From positions 1 to 33,591 of the forward strand of contig JAJDOG010000076.1 in assembly GCA_022340285.1 (NCBI GenBank): 33,591 bases of DNA, in the 5' to 3' direction. A program made the position numbers and the translations under genes. Positions 5,289 through 14,834 of the stretch are shown piece after piece. Positions within the stretch are counted from its first letter, which is position 1. Every line of letters begins with the position of its first letter. The notes below the pieces were generated by a model that worked only from the letters and a program-made list of their open reading frames with translations, was not told where the DNA came from and ran no database searches. This DNA comes from Betaproteobacteria bacterium (GTDB lineage Bacteria; Pseudomonadota; Gammaproteobacteria; Burkholderiales; SG8-39).

Positions 5289-7427
5289 TCAGGCTTTCTC
5301 GATCCGGCAGAGCAGCGCTCGCAACTGGTACGACCCCATCGCCGGATCGTAAGGTCCCTTGTGGGTCGTGAGGACGTTCGCGTTCGATTCCCAGATGCCG
5401 TGTTCCCACCCGTCACGCTCGGGGAACCACCAGCCGTGCTGGCATTCGATGACTTCGGGATGGATGTCCGGCGTCAGGTGGGCGCGCTGACGGATGCTGC
5501 CGCGCGGCGTCGAGATCACGACCCAGTCGCCGCGCTCGATCCCGTGCCGGGCTGCGGTCTGCGGGTGGATTTCCACCCGCGGCTCGCGATTGCCTCGGCG
5601 TAGCTGCGGCAGCTGACGGTATTCGGAGTTGTAGAAGACCGGAATGCGCGCGCCGGTGGTCAGCACGCATGGAAACTGCCTGGCGAGCTCGGGCGCGCTC
5701 ACCGGTGTTTCCGGCGGCTCTTCGTAATGGGGCAGGGGATCGTAACCGAGCTCCTCCAGGCGCGTGGAATAGAGCTCGATCTTGCCGGTCGGCGTCGCGA
5801 AGCCTTTCTCCTCGTGCTTGCGGTACTTCATCGGCACCCTCATCGGGCCGCGCGCTGCAAGCTCCCGGAAGGTCAGACCGAGCGGAGCGAGCAGGCCATC
5901 GTAGACGTCCTCGGGCTCGTCATCGCAATGCGGCAGCCCCAGTCGCCGCGCAAGCTCGGTCATGATGACCTCGTCCTGCTTGCACTCGCCGACTTGCTCG
6001 CATTTCTGCTGTGCGAGGACCACGTTCTCCCCAAAATAGGGCATGGCCACCACCTCGTCGATCTCCGGCCAGGCCGCAGCCGGCAGCACGACGTCGGCCA
6101 ACTCGGCAGTAGGCGTCATGAAGAAATCGGCCACCATCAGGAGGTCGAGCTTGGTGAGCGCCTCGTAGACTTCGCGGGAGCCGGCGTACGTCGCGAGCGC
6201 GTTGTTGGCGAAGATGAGGAAGCCCTTGGTCCAGTACGGCTTGCCCGTGCGCATCGATTCGAAAACGCTCGGCATGTGCGCGCTGGGCAGCGGCGAGCCC
6301 GCGCCCGACAGGACGCGGAAGCGGTCCGCGCCGAGGCATTTCTTCTTCTGTTCCTCGGAAAGCAATTCGAGCAGCGAGGGGAAGGGCGCGAGCGCCTTCA
6401 TGCCGAGACACCATCCACCGGGGACGTCGACGCTGCCGCTCAGCACTGGCAACATCGACACCGCGCGCACCGTCTGCGTCACGTTCAGGCCGTGCTCGAT
6501 CGCCACGCCCCACTCGAGCGCGCCGGGTCGTGATTCCGCCCAGAGCCGCGCGGCGGCGCGGATCTTCTCTGCCGGCACCCAGGTGATGGGCTCCGCCCAT
6601 TCCGGCGTGTACTGCCGGACGCGTTCGACCAGCAGGTCGAAGCCGTGCGTCCATCGTTCGACGAAATCGCGGTCGTAGCTTCGATTGGCGATGATGACAT
6701 TCAGCATCGCAAGCGCCAGCGCGTCGTCGGTGCCGGGCCGCAGCTGCAGGAAGACATCGGCCTGCTTCGCGATCCAGGTCTTGCGTGGATCGACGACGAT
6801 GATCTTGGGCTTTGCCGCAAGCGCATCGAGGGCCTGGAAGCCGACTTCGCCATCCGGGCTCGAGGTGAACGGGTTGTGGCCCCAGAAGAGAATGACCCCG
6901 GGGGCGCGTTCGCCACCGTAGTCACACCACGGCAGCCCGCCGAGGGTCAAGGTCGTGATGTTGATGCGCGGAAACAGGCACTGCGCACGGCCCGAATTCC
7001 CGGAATTCGGCGTTCCCATCATGTGCGCAAAGCGCGGCACCCAGTGAATGTGGTGCCGCCCGGTTCCGGTGCCGATGGTGATGGCTTCCTTGCCGTACCG
7101 GTCCCAGATCGCGCGGATCTTCGTGCAAAGGAAGTCGTAGGCCTCGTCCCAGGAAGCGCGGCGCCACTTGCCCTCGCCCCGGGCGCCGGTGCGGATGAGC
7201 GGGTGCTTCAGTCGCTCGGGACTGTGCACCAGCTCCATGGCCGCGGCGCCCATCGGGCACAAGCGTCCGTGGTTGAGCGGGCCGCCCGGATCGCCTTCGA
7301 TCTTGACGATCCGTTCGTCCTCGACGTGGACGAGGGCGCTGCACCCACCATGGCAGCTGCGACAGGTGCTCTTAAGCACCTTTTCCGCGCCGGTGGTTCC
7401 CTTCCGTTCGGCGAGTGTCGTGTCCAT
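5289..7427 (-). CDS. Molybdopterin-dependent oxidoreductase, DMSO reductase superfamily
   Basis: 712 residues from ATG 7427, which has GGAGG at good spacing; the frame upstream adds 14 unlikely residues. An N-terminal [4Fe-4S] site is visible as C22-x2-C25-x3-C29 and C57 (CRSCHGGC, then GRLCPMG). MopB catalytic segments follow (SGNSGRAQC, GHNPFTSSPDG, VVDPRKT) with a molybdopterin dinucleotide-binding C-terminal domain from about residue 590. C150 is at the usual position of the metal-ligating cysteine. No Tat signal is present, so the enzyme is probably cytoplasmic. It resembles the acetylene-hydratase-like branch in layout, but the residue after the second cluster cysteine is His26, not the catalytic Asp of acetylene hydratase, so a redox reaction is more likely. 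No partner subunits adjoin it; substrate unknown. Confidence 0.9.
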   Translation of the reverse strand: MDTTLAERKGTTGAEKVLKSTCRSCHGGCSALVHVEDERIVKIEGDPGGPLNHGRLCPMGAAAMELVHSPERLKHPLIRTGARGEGKWRRASWDEAYDFLCTKIRAIWDRYGKEAITIGTGTGRHHIHWVPRFAHMMGTPNSGNSGRAQCLFPRINITTLTLGGLPWCDYGGERAPGVILFWGHNPFTSSPDGEVGFQALDALAAKPKIIVVDPRKTWIAKQADVFLQLRPGTDDALALAMLNVIIANRSYDRDFVERWTHGFDLLVERVRQYTPEWAEPITWVPAEKIRAAARLWAESRPGALEWGVAIEHGLNVTQTVRAVSMLPVLSGSVDVPGGWCLGMKALAPFPSLLELLSEEQKKKCLGADRFRVLSGAGSPLPSAHMPSVFESMRTGKPYWTKGFLIFANNALATYAGSREVYEALTKLDLLMVADFFMTPTAELADVVLPAAAWPEIDEVVAMPYFGENVVLAQQKCEQVGECKQDEVIMTELARRLGLPHCDDEPEDVYDGLLAPLGLTFRELAARGPMRVPMKYRKHEEKGFATPTGKIELYSTRLEELGYDPLPHYEEPPETPVSAPELARQFPCVLTTGARIPVFYNSEYRQLPQLRRGNREPRVEIHPQTAARHGIERGDWVVISTPRGSIRQRAHLTPDIHPEVIECQHGWWFPERDGWEHGIWESNANVLTTHKGPYDPAMGSYQLRALLCRIEKA

Positions 7428-7725
7428 GTTCGCCGCCTCCCAAGTACCGACTGCCGGAATACCGATCATCCGGCGCGCCTTGGATGACCTTTATAGCCTC
7501 ACGGTCCCTGCGGCTCCTTGCGCTATGTCAAGCTATCCCTGGTCCGTCTCGAGTGCGCAGCGGATTCTCGCCGAGGTCGTGGGCGATCGGGCGCGGGCGT
7601 AGAAGTCGTTGCCCTCGGTGCCGTGGTCTCCGCCCGTACCTCGCATGCTGGTATCCTTGTTCGCGCGTTTTGCACGGCGCCGGAGCAGGATCGAACGGTA
7701 CCAATAACAACATTGGGGGCGCAGA
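7428..7725. other. Divergent intergenic region
   Basis: 298 bases between the molybdopterin oxidoreductase and the radical SAM gene. It must carry promoters for both directions. On the minus strand a TTGACA (7526-7531) and a TATAAA (7490-7495) are present but 30 bases apart, so they do not form one standard promoter. I see no small gene or obvious RNA structure here, and no convincing cobalamin riboswitch was recognised by eye. Confidence 0.4.
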
Positions 7726-9285
7726 ATGCGGATCGGGATCGTTTCTGTGTTCGTCGACTATCACCGGCGCGGGCGGAAGAACCCCCATTCGCTGCAGCCC
7801 CAGATCGGGCCGCTGCTCGCCGGGCTCTTGCCCCGTGACGTCGAGATCGAGATCGTCAACGAGACCGCGCAGGATCTCGACTGGCGGCGCGACTACGACC
7901 TGCTCTTCATCTCCTCGCTGCACCCGGACATGGACCGGGCGCGGCAGATCTCGCACTACTGGCGCCGCCGGGGCGCGAAGACCGTCATCGGCGGATCGTT
8001 CGCGAGCAGCTACCCGGAACTGTGCGAGCCGTGGTTCGACGCGGTGGTCGTCGGCGATCCGGAAGGGACCGTCCCGCGTGTCTATGCCGACTTCTGCGCG
8101 AACGCGCTGCAGAAGCGCTACGTTTCGCCGCCGTACTCGCCCGACCTGGTGGCGACGCCGCGCTTCGACCTCTTTCCGGGCATGGAGCACCAGGCCCTGT
8201 GCTTCGAGGCGACCCGCGGCTGCCCGTTCTCCTGCGAGTTCTGCGTGCTCACGGGGCTCGGCACGAGGCACCACACTCGCCCCGTTCAGGCGGTCGTGCG
8301 CGACATCCTCGCCGGCCAACGCTTGCTCGCCGACAGGGTGCCGGCCTACAAGCGGCGGATCGTGGGCTTCTGCGACAACAACATCGGCGGCGACCTGACG
8401 TACCTGCGGGCGCTGTGCGCGGCCCTGGAGCCCTTGCGAGTCAAGTGGTACGGCGCTGCCACCTTCAACGTGATTTCGAACCCGGACCTCGTCCGCACGA
8501 TGTCGCGTTCCGGATGTCTCGGCCTGTTCGTCGGGCTGGAAAGCTTCAATCCTGCCACCCTGACGGACATGCACAAGCACCAGAACGTGACCCACAAGGT
8601 GCGCGCCGCGCTGGAGTCCTGCCGCAGGAACGGTATCCTGATCGTCGCCGGCCTCATGGTCAGTCCGTCGCTCGATTCTCCCGAACACATCCGGCGCATC
8701 CCCGAGCACCTCGAGGCCTGCGGGCTCCGCGTGCCGTCATTTATCGCCTTCGAGTCGCCGATCCCCGGCACGCCCTATTTCCAGAGACTCGGGCGCGAGA
8801 CCGATCCGCCGGCTTTCATGCCCAACGTTTTCCTGCGGGACCTGGCCGGATATACGCTGGCGGTGCGGCCGCGCAAGGCCTCGCCGGAGGCGTTCGTTGC
8901 GGCCTATCGTGAGGCCACGCGCGAGGTGTTCTCGGCGCGGCGGCGCATTACAAAACTCGCGCGCGACGTGCCGGCTTTCCTGGCGCGCGGCCGCTGGTTG
9001 CCTGCGCTGGTTGACATCGGGGACATGGCGGCGTTCCAGCCGGGCACCTATGACGCTCCCGACCGCACCTACATCGCCGGCACGGACATCCCACCGCCGG
9101 AGTCAGTCCCACTGACTCCCGCCGATTTCGCGTCCGAGGCAGAGTGTCGCGCACTGCTCGACCCGTGGCGGGTGACCGACGAGCGCGGCGCGCTGCTGCC
9201 CGAGTGGCGGAATTCCCGGCTCGTGTTTCCGCCGAAGCGAACAACGCGTGCGGCCGGGCGCCAGGCGGAACCGGTCGTCCTCTGA
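7726..9285 (+). CDS. B12-binding-domain radical SAM protein
   Basis: 519 residues. The N-terminal region (about 1-130) has the Rossmann-like pattern of cobalamin-binding domains ([44 protein letters not shown]). It lacks an obvious cobalamin-ligating DxHxxG motif. The radical SAM core follows, with the cluster motif C166-PFS-C170-EF-C173 and downstream strand motifs ([36 protein letters not shown]). The last 130 or so residues are a partner-specific extension. Such proteins cleave S-adenosylmethionine to make radicals and often methylate or rearrange unactivated carbons; the substrate cannot be read from sequence. GGGGGC precedes the ATG. The next gene starts 7 bases after the stop, so it is the first gene of an operon with a sensor kinase and response regulator. 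Confidence 0.88.
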   Translation: MRIGIVSVFVDYHRRGRKNPHSLQPQIGPLLAGLLPRDVEIEIVNETAQDLDWRRDYDLLFISSLHPDMDRARQISHYWRRRGAKTVIGGSFASSYPELCEPWFDAVVVGDPEGTVPRVYADFCANALQKRYVSPPYSPDLVATPRFDLFPGMEHQALCFEATRGCPFSCEFCVLTGLGTRHHTRPVQAVVRDILAGQRLLADRVPAYKRRIVGFCDNNIGGDLTYLRALCAALEPLRVKWYGAATFNVISNPDLVRTMSRSGCLGLFVGLESFNPATLTDMHKHQNVTHKVRAALESCRRNGILIVAGLMVSPSLDSPEHIRRIPEHLEACGLRVPSFIAFESPIPGTPYFQRLGRETDPPAFMPNVFLRDLAGYTLAVRPRKASPEAFVAAYREATREVFSARRRITKLARDVPAFLARGRWLPALVDIGDMAAFQPGTYDAPDRTYIAGTDIPPPESVPLTPADFASEAECRALLDPWRVTDERGALLPEWRNSRLVFPPKRTTRAAGRQAEPVVL

Positions 9286-9292
9286 GGACCGC

Positions 9293-11125
9293 ATGAGCCG
9301 CCCAGCGAAGACTCCCCCGACGGCGAAGGTCGATCCCGCGCCTCCCGACCTCGACGAGCGCGTTCGCGCCGAGCAAATCCGCATGGTGTATCTGCACTCG
9401 CCGACGACGACCGGCGGCTCGCTGGTGGCCGGCGCCTTCCTGATCGCCGTGATGTGGAACACCGTGTCACGCCCCATCGTGCTCGCATGGGGCGCGGCGC
9501 TGGTGATACACCAGGCATTCCGCATCGTCAGCTACCGGCACTACCTCGCCGCCAATCCGGATCCCGCGGCGTCGCATTACTGGGGCCGTCTCTACATCCT
9601 CGCTACGACGATCGCCGGCTGCATCTGGGGTAGCGCGGGCGTCCTGTTCTACGTGCCGGAGTCCACGCTGTCCCAAGTCTACTTGTGCCTCATCCTATTC
9701 GGCATCGTGTCGCTGACGATTCCGACGCTCTCCCTGTTTGCCCCGGCCTTCTATCCGCTGGTCGTGCTGGTGCTTCTGCCGTTCATCGTCCGTTTGCTGT
9801 CTAGCGGGCACATGGAGCAGATCGCGCTCGCGGCCCCGCTGATCATCGCGCTCGTCCTTGCGATCACCTTCGGCCGCAGGATCAACCGGCTGATCGACGA
9901 GTCGATCCGCCACGGCTTCGAGAACCAGGCGCTGATCGAGATCGCGCAGCGCGCCCGCCTGGAGGCGGAGCAGAGCAACCGCGCGAAGTCGCAGTTCCTC
10001 GCCACGATGAGCCACGAGCTGCGCACCCCGCTGAACGCGATCATCGGGTACTCCGAGCTGATGACCCGGCATCCGGAGCGCTACGCGACCGAGAAGGCCA
10101 AGGACCCGCTCGAGCGTATCCTGCGTGCGGGCCGCCACCTGCTCAATCTCATCAACGACCTCCTCGACATGGCAAAGATCGAGGCGGGGAAGACGAGCTT
10201 CCGGTACGAGGACGTGGACGTGGCGGCGCTGATGCGCGACGCGGTGGAGACAACGCGCTCGCTCGCCGAGCAGACCGGGAACACCGTCGCCGTGCACAGC
10301 CCGGCCGGCCTTCCGCTCCTACGCACCGATCCCAAGCGCCTCACACAGGTCTTTCTGAACCTCTTGTCCAACGCCTGCAAGTTCACCGAGCGCGGGCGTG
10401 TGGACATCTCGGTCGCGCCGAAGCTCGTCGACGATCGCAACTGGATCGAGATCGCGGTAGCGGATACCGGCGTGGGCATGGGTCCGGAGCAGCTGGACCG
10501 GCTCTTCGAGGATTTCTCGCAGAGCGACGAGGCCGCGCAGCGAAAGTTCGGTGGCACCGGCCTCGGCCTCGCGATCAGCCGTCGCATCTGCCGGGCGATG
10601 GGCGGTGACCTCACGGTCGTCTCCGAGCCGGGCAAGGGCTCGACGTTCACCGTGCGACTTCCCGAGCACCCGCCCACTGAGGTGGCGTCCCCGGGGCCAA
10701 GCCAAGCCTCGCCGGCTGCACCGGTGGAACGGCTCGCAACGTCGGCGGGCGTCGTGCTCGTCATCGACGACGACGCGGCCGCGCGCGAGCTAATCGCCGA
10801 ACGCCTTGCACGCGACGGTTATGCCACGGCGACCGCGGCCGACGGCCTGGAGGGGCTGCGGCGCGCGCGAGAGCTCGAGCCGGCGGCAATCACGCTCGAC
10901 ATCGTCATGCCGGGCTACAGCGGGTGGTCGGTCCTTGCGGCCCTGAAGGGCGATCCCGAGCTGTGCGTGATTCCGGTGATCGTCATCGCGGCGCTTGGTG
11001 CCGAGCTGAACAAGGGCTTTGCGCTCGGCGCCGCCGCGTGCCTCACCAAGCCGGTGGATCTCGACCGTCTCGTCGACACGCTCAATCATCTGACCGGGCG
11101 GCGCGACGCCCGCTTGGGCACCTGA
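9293..11125 (+). CDS. Membrane hybrid sensor histidine kinase with C-terminal receiver
   Basis: 610 residues from ATG 9293, chosen for GAGGA just upstream and its position after the radical SAM stop. Six probable membrane helices lie at about 44-195, forming an integral sensor with no large periplasmic loop. HisKA follows with H241 ([13 protein letters not shown]), then HATPase_c with N360 (LLSNACKF), DTGVG and GGTGLGL. A receiver domain at about 486-603 has acidic residues D492-D494, phospho-acceptor D536 and K586 (LTKP). The conserved Ser/Thr at the end of receiver strand four is replaced by Ala566 (PVIVIAALG). The downstream single-domain response regulator is the likely phosphotransfer partner. 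It is paralogous to the large kinase at 24.1-28.3 kb through kinase and receiver. Confidence 0.92.
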   Translation: MSRPAKTPPTAKVDPAPPDLDERVRAEQIRMVYLHSPTTTGGSLVAGAFLIAVMWNTVSRPIVLAWGAALVIHQAFRIVSYRHYLAANPDPAASHYWGRLYILATTIAGCIWGSAGVLFYVPESTLSQVYLCLILFGIVSLTIPTLSLFAPAFYPLVVLVLLPFIVRLLSSGHMEQIALAAPLIIALVLAITFGRRINRLIDESIRHGFENQALIEIAQRARLEAEQSNRAKSQFLATMSHELRTPLNAIIGYSELMTRHPERYATEKAKDPLERILRAGRHLLNLINDLLDMAKIEAGKTSFRYEDVDVAALMRDAVETTRSLAEQTGNTVAVHSPAGLPLLRTDPKRLTQVFLNLLSNACKFTERGRVDISVAPKLVDDRNWIEIAVADTGVGMGPEQLDRLFEDFSQSDEAAQRKFGGTGLGLAISRRICRAMGGDLTVVSEPGKGSTFTVRLPEHPPTEVASPGPSQASPAAPVERLATSAGVVLVIDDDAAARELIAERLARDGYATATAADGLEGLRRARELEPAAITLDIVMPGYSGWSVLAALKGDPELCVIPVIVIAALGAELNKGFALGAAACLTKPVDLDRLVDTLNHLTGRRDARLGT

Positions 11126-11172
11126 CGCGGCGGGACGCGGGAGACGCGACGCCGACGGCGACTGGAGGTTCG

Positions 11173-11541
11173 ATGCCCAGGATCCTGTACATCGAGGACA
11201 ACGAGGACAACGCCGCGATGCTCACCGCGTGGCTGGAGATCGAGGGCGACCTGGAAGTGATCGTTGCCCCTAATGGGGCGCAGGGCGTCGCGCTCGCGGC
11301 GCGGGAAGCGCCCGATCTCGTGCTGATGGACCTCTATCTTCCCGGTATCAACGGCTTCGAGGCTGCACGCCAGATCCGGGCGGGCGCGGCGTCGCGCCGG
11401 ATTCCGATCATCGCCCTGTCCGCGCATGCGATGGAGGACGATCGGGCGAACGCGCTCGCGGCCGGCTGCGACGAATTCGAGACGAAGCCGATCGTCTTCA
11501 CGCGATTGCTAGCGAAAATCCGTCGGCTGCTCGAGGCGTGA
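11173..11541 (+). CDS. Single-domain response regulator
   Basis: 122 residues, all one receiver domain: acidic pocket E8/D9 (YIEDNEDN), phospho-acceptor D53 (LMDLYLPGING), Ser in ALSAHA, and K105 (FETKP). There is no output domain, so it must act by protein contact or phosphorelay, as DivK- or Spo0F-type proteins do. GGAGG precedes the ATG at ideal spacing. It lies 47 bases after the hybrid kinase and is probably co-transcribed. It is a close paralogue of the regulator at 28267-28638, which also follows a hybrid kinase. Confidence 0.92.
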   Translation: MPRILYIEDNEDNAAMLTAWLEIEGDLEVIVAPNGAQGVALAAREAPDLVLMDLYLPGINGFEAARQIRAGAASRRIPIIALSAHAMEDDRANALAAGCDEFETKPIVFTRLLAKIRRLLEA

Positions 11542-11565
11542 CGCTGACGCGCACCGGTTCGAAGC

Positions 11566-12687
11566 TCAGCCGGCGCCCGACAGCCGGAACGCCTCGACCG
11601 GGTCGCGGAACCCCTTGAGGGTCAGCGGTCCGATCGCCTCTCTGCGGAAGGTCTCCGGCAGCGCCGCCGCGGCGCGGGCGCTCACGATGATCTCCCCGCC
11701 GCGCGCCTCGCTGCACAGCCTCGAGGCGAGGTTCGCGATCGTCCCGACCACCGCGTAGTCGTAGCGGTCGCTGAATCCGACCGCGCCGAGGGTCGCGTAC
11801 CCGTACGCGAGACCGGCCCCGATGTGCAGGTCGAACCCCTCGCGGCGCCAGCGCTCAATCGGTTCCCGGCATGCCTCGAACACGGCGAGCGCGAACCGCG
11901 CCGCCTGCACGCACGGTTCCGGCACGGGCTCGGGATCGTTGAAGAAGACCATGGCACCGTCGCCCACGAAGCGCTCGATCGTGCCCGAGAACCGCTGGGA
12001 CTGGGTCCCGATCGCGTGGTGGAACTCGCGCAGCACGCGCATGGCGTCCTCCGGCTCGCTGATCTCGGAGAACGCGGTGAACCCGCGCAGATCGAAGAAG
12101 ACAAGGGCGATGTCGCGGCGGTGCGACGCGAGGATCGAATCGGCGCCGTCGAGCGAGACGCGCGCGGCCACCTGCGGCGCGAGGAAGCGCTTCAGCTTGG
12201 AGAGCCGCTCCACCTCGGCGACCTTGGCCAGGACGCGCCGCTCGAGGTCCTCGTTCAGCGCTTTCAGCTCCGCGGACTGCGCCTCCACCCGGTCGAACAA
12301 ATGCTTCACCCGCACCAGCGAGCGGACGCGGGCGAGCAGCTCGCTGGCGTCGACCGGCTTCGCAATGAAGTCGTCGGCGCCGGCCTCCAGGCCTTTGACG
12401 CGCTCGATGTCGGGGTCGAGCGCGGTCACGAGCACGATCGGCAGCATCGCGAGCCGTGTGTCGGTGCGCAGCCGGCGCAGGACCTGCAGGCCGGACATGC
12501 CGGGCATCACCACGTCGAGCAGGACGAGATCGGGGACCGATCGTGCCACTGCATCCAGCGCCGCCTGCCCGCTGAGCGCCGTCTCGACCGCGTACCCGTG
12601 CACACTCAGGATGTCCGAGAGCAGCTGGACGTTGTCCGGCTGGTCGTCGACCACGAGGATACGGGCGCTGTCGGCGGGCGCTGCCAT
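11566..12687 (-). CDS. Response regulator fused to a class III adenylate/guanylate cyclase
   Basis: 373 residues from ATG 12687, which has GGAGG five bases upstream. The receiver domain (about 8-125) has D14/D15, phospho-acceptor D58 (VLLDVVMPGMSG) and K110 (IAKP). A helical coiled-coil linker (about 130-170, VEAQSAELKALNEDLERRV) leads to a class III cyclase domain (about 190-370). Metal-binding Asp residues D199 (FFDLRGFTAFS) and D243 (FVGDGAMVFF) and the transition-state N319-x3-R323 pair (ANLASR) are present, so the domain looks catalytically competent. It is expected to make cyclic AMP (or possibly cGMP) in response to phosphorylation by a kinase such as the two hybrids nearby. It starts 19 bases after the metallo-beta-lactamase-fold gene and is the last gene of the minus-strand series. 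Confidence 0.92.
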   Translation of the reverse strand: MAAPADSARILVVDDQPDNVQLLSDILSVHGYAVETALSGQAALDAVARSVPDLVLLDVVMPGMSGLQVLRRLRTDTRLAMLPIVLVTALDPDIERVKGLEAGADDFIAKPVDASELLARVRSLVRVKHLFDRVEAQSAELKALNEDLERRVLAKVAEVERLSKLKRFLAPQVAARVSLDGADSILASHRRDIALVFFDLRGFTAFSEISEPEDAMRVLREFHHAIGTQSQRFSGTIERFVGDGAMVFFNDPEPVPEPCVQAARFALAVFEACREPIERWRREGFDLHIGAGLAYGYATLGAVGFSDRYDYAVVGTIANLASRLCSEARGGEIIVSARAAAALPETFRREAIGPLTLKGFRDPVEAFRLSGAG

Positions 12688-12706
12688 GGCATCCTCCATC
12701 GAACCG

Positions 12707-13900
12707 TCAAGGCGCATACCGCAGCCACGCACCGGGCGCCGGCATCTTGAAGGGCGCGCCCCCAAGTGCCGGCTTCACGCGCTCGAGGAAGCCCTGGGCG
12801 TCCAGGGTTGGCACCGTGCGCAGGTCTCGCGGGTCGTCCGGAAGCGGCGCGAAGAAGTCCTCCCAATGGATGAGCAGCGCCGCGCGCGCCTGCGTTCGAC
12901 GGATGATCGCTTCCGGATACTCCTTCACCTGGTCGAATCCGGGCATGCACAGGATGGCCAGGTCTACGTTCCGCTGGTCGGCCGAGCCGCTGAACAGGGG
13001 TGGAAAGCCGTATGGCGGGTTGCTCGCGGCGTCCTGGTAGTGAATGCGGAATTCGACCGTCCTGCCGTCGACACCGAGAAAGTCGATCAAGTAGGCAAGC
13101 GTCTGCCCCTCGCGCCATTCGGACGGGCGCGTCGGCGGGTGCGGCAAGGGCCGGTCGTAGTGCCCTTCGAAGAACTTGATCCCCCAGAAGACCGGCGCGT
13201 GCTCCGACTTGAGCGCCATGAAGCGCAGCCGGCGACTCGCATACACCCAATGCGGTGGCTGCTCCGGCTCGCCGTGGGCTGGGGCAGCCCAGGCGCGCGA
13301 CTCCAGCGGCACGACGTCGGTCTCCTTCAGGCCGAGGGCTTTTAGTGTGTACCTCGCGGTCGTGCTGCCGTAGATCTTGGCACGCGGCAAGAACCTCTTC
13401 TTGATGTCCGGTACGTCCATCAGGTGATCGTAGTGGGCATGTCCGACGAGGACCACGGTGACCCCCGCGAGGTCCGGCTCGTCACTCGGACCCAGGAACC
13501 GATTCACCTGCTCCGGCCGCGACTTGAATTTCGCAAGCCCGAATTCCCCGAGGATGACGCGTGGGATGGACGGGTTGGAGAAGAACGGCGCAGTGAGGAG
13601 GCTGTCCGCGCCGCGTTTGATCAGCACGCTGCCGGCGCCCAGGTATCTGATCTGCACGGTCGTTTCGTAGGCCGGGTCGCCGGGCGGGATCGGCTTCGTG
13701 CCCGTGTCGATCTGCAGTCCGGTGATCGGGGCGCTGCAGCCCGCCAGCGCGATCAGGATGAGGGTCGAGACAAACGACAGAACGCGGCGCCCGCCCGGAG
13801 CGCTTCGGTCGCAGCGCCGCGTGCCGCGCTTCGCCTGCCCCGAGATCTGACCGCCGAGCGCCACGCGATCAAGCTTGCCACGAAGCAAGTCGTTTCGCAA
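12707..13900 (-). CDS. Metallo-beta-lactamase-fold lipoprotein
   Basis: Up to 397 residues. A lipoprotein signal is visible (basic RR, hydrophobic VLSFVSTLILIALAGC, lipobox cysteine C55 in the longest reading). The mature part has the metal-binding HxHxDH motif (H154, H156, D158, H159 in GHAHYDHL) and later His/Asp residues of the UlaG/RomA/NAPE-PLD-like branch (SEHAPVFWG, LIHWEDFF). A periplasmic, membrane-anchored hydrolase is likely; the substrate is unknown. The start is uncertain: the frame has no ATG before the signal peptide, only TTG 13900 and GTG 13864, and neither has a convincing ribosome binding site. The downstream receiver-cyclase gene is 19 bases away, suggesting co-transcription. 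Confidence 0.82.
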   Translation of the reverse strand: MRNDLLRGKLDRVALGGQISGQAKRGTRRCDRSAPGGRRVLSFVSTLILIALAGCSAPITGLQIDTGTKPIPPGDPAYETTVQIRYLGAGSVLIKRGADSLLTAPFFSNPSIPRVILGEFGLAKFKSRPEQVNRFLGPSDEPDLAGVTVVLVGHAHYDHLMDVPDIKKRFLPRAKIYGSTTARYTLKALGLKETDVVPLESRAWAAPAHGEPEQPPHWVYASRRLRFMALKSEHAPVFWGIKFFEGHYDRPLPHPPTRPSEWREGQTLAYLIDFLGVDGRTVEFRIHYQDAASNPPYGFPPLFSGSADQRNVDLAILCMPGFDQVKEYPEAIIRRTQARAALLIHWEDFFAPLPDDPRDLRTVPTLDAQGFLERVKPALGGAPFKMPAPGAWLRYAP

Positions 13901-13988
13901 AGCTTTCGCGGCCCCGGGGTCAGGACACGGCGAGGGCGTCGGGTCTCAGATCGGCAACAAGCCGTGCGCAGGCGAGTGGGCGACAGAT

Positions 13989-14831
13989 CTAGGCGCGGTT
14001 CTCGAGCACCATCAGTCCGGAGGCGGTGTTGGAGATCGGGATGTGGTAGTTGCTGTGAACCTTGTTCACGGTACCACTGAGTGCCGCGCGTGCGGTCAGC
14101 CAGTTGATGACCTCGACACCCTGTGTTCCGGCCTGCTCGACGAGGTCGTCGATCGAGTAGCGCGTGAGCGCCTCGGGCTCGCCGACCAGCTTGTCCATGC
14201 ACATCGCGTCGAACGCCTTGTTGATGAACCCGGCGCGCTGGCCGTCGAGCTGGTGCGAGAGCCCCCCGGTGCCCAGGATGACTACCTTGAGGTCCTCGCC
14301 GTATGACTCGACGGCGCGCCCGAGCGCGCGGCCGAACTTGTAGCAGCGCGCAGGCGTGGGCAGGGGATGCTGCACCGTGTTGACGGCCACCGGCAGGGTC
14401 ATCACCGGGCACTGCTCGGCATCCGGCCACATCAGCTTGAGCGGCAGCGTGAAGGCGTGGTCGACGACCATTTCCTGGCAGGTCGTGATGTCGAACTCGT
14501 CCGCCACGAGCGATTCGATCACGTGCCAGGAAAGGTCCGGGTTACCGCGATACGGCGGCAATGTCGGCAGCCCCCAGCCCTCGTCCGCGTTCTGATATTC
14601 GGCTGCCGCGCCGACCGCGAAGGTCGGAAGCTTGTCGAGAAAGAACTGCAGGCCGTGATCGTTGTACACGACCACTGCGACGTCAGGCTTCGCCGTGGCG
14701 AGCCAGTCGTGCACGCCGTCCCAGCCGCGGAAGAAGGGCTTCCAGTAGGGATCTTCCTGCATCCCGCGGGCGATCGCGTTGCCGATCGCCGGAACGTGCG
14801 AGGTGGTGACTGCACCGATTATTCTCGCCAT
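13989..14831 (-). CDS. ligB: Class III extradiol dioxygenase, LigB-type beta subunit
   Basis: 280 residues. The LigB fold is recognisable from the N-terminus (MARIIGAVTTSHVPAIG). The metal ligands correspond one-for-one to those of protocatechuate 4,5-dioxygenase: H12, H59 (YNDHGLQFF) and E240; catalytic or second-sphere H125 (VVDHAF) and H193 (GLSHQLDG) are also present. The enzyme would open a catecholic ring next to the hydroxyl pair using Fe(II) and O2; candidate substrates are protocatechuate, gallate or related acids. GAGGTAG precedes the ATG. The alpha subunit gene ends 3 bases upstream, so the pair is translationally linked. No other genes of the 4,5-cleavage pathway are in the window. 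Confidence 0.92.
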   Translation of the reverse strand: MARIIGAVTTSHVPAIGNAIARGMQEDPYWKPFFRGWDGVHDWLATAKPDVAVVVYNDHGLQFFLDKLPTFAVGAAAEYQNADEGWGLPTLPPYRGNPDLSWHVIESLVADEFDITTCQEMVVDHAFTLPLKLMWPDAEQCPVMTLPVAVNTVQHPLPTPARCYKFGRALGRAVESYGEDLKVVILGTGGLSHQLDGQRAGFINKAFDAMCMDKLVGEPEALTRYSIDDLVEQAGTQGVEVINWLTARAALSGTVNKVHSNYHIPISNTASGLMVLENRA

Positions 14832-14834
14832 GGG

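Noticed and set aside
5289-7427. Acetylene hydratase as a specific call for the molybdopterin enzyme
   Set aside because: The catalytic Asp next to the second cluster cysteine is His here, so only the superfamily can be supported.
7490-7531. TTGACA and TATAAA on the minus strand before the molybdopterin gene
   Set aside because: They are 30 bases apart, too far for one sigma-70 promoter.
11822-13345. Plus-strand frame of 507 codons
   Set aside because: Opposes both the receiver-cyclase and the metallo-beta-lactamase-fold gene; Ser/Arg-rich shadow.
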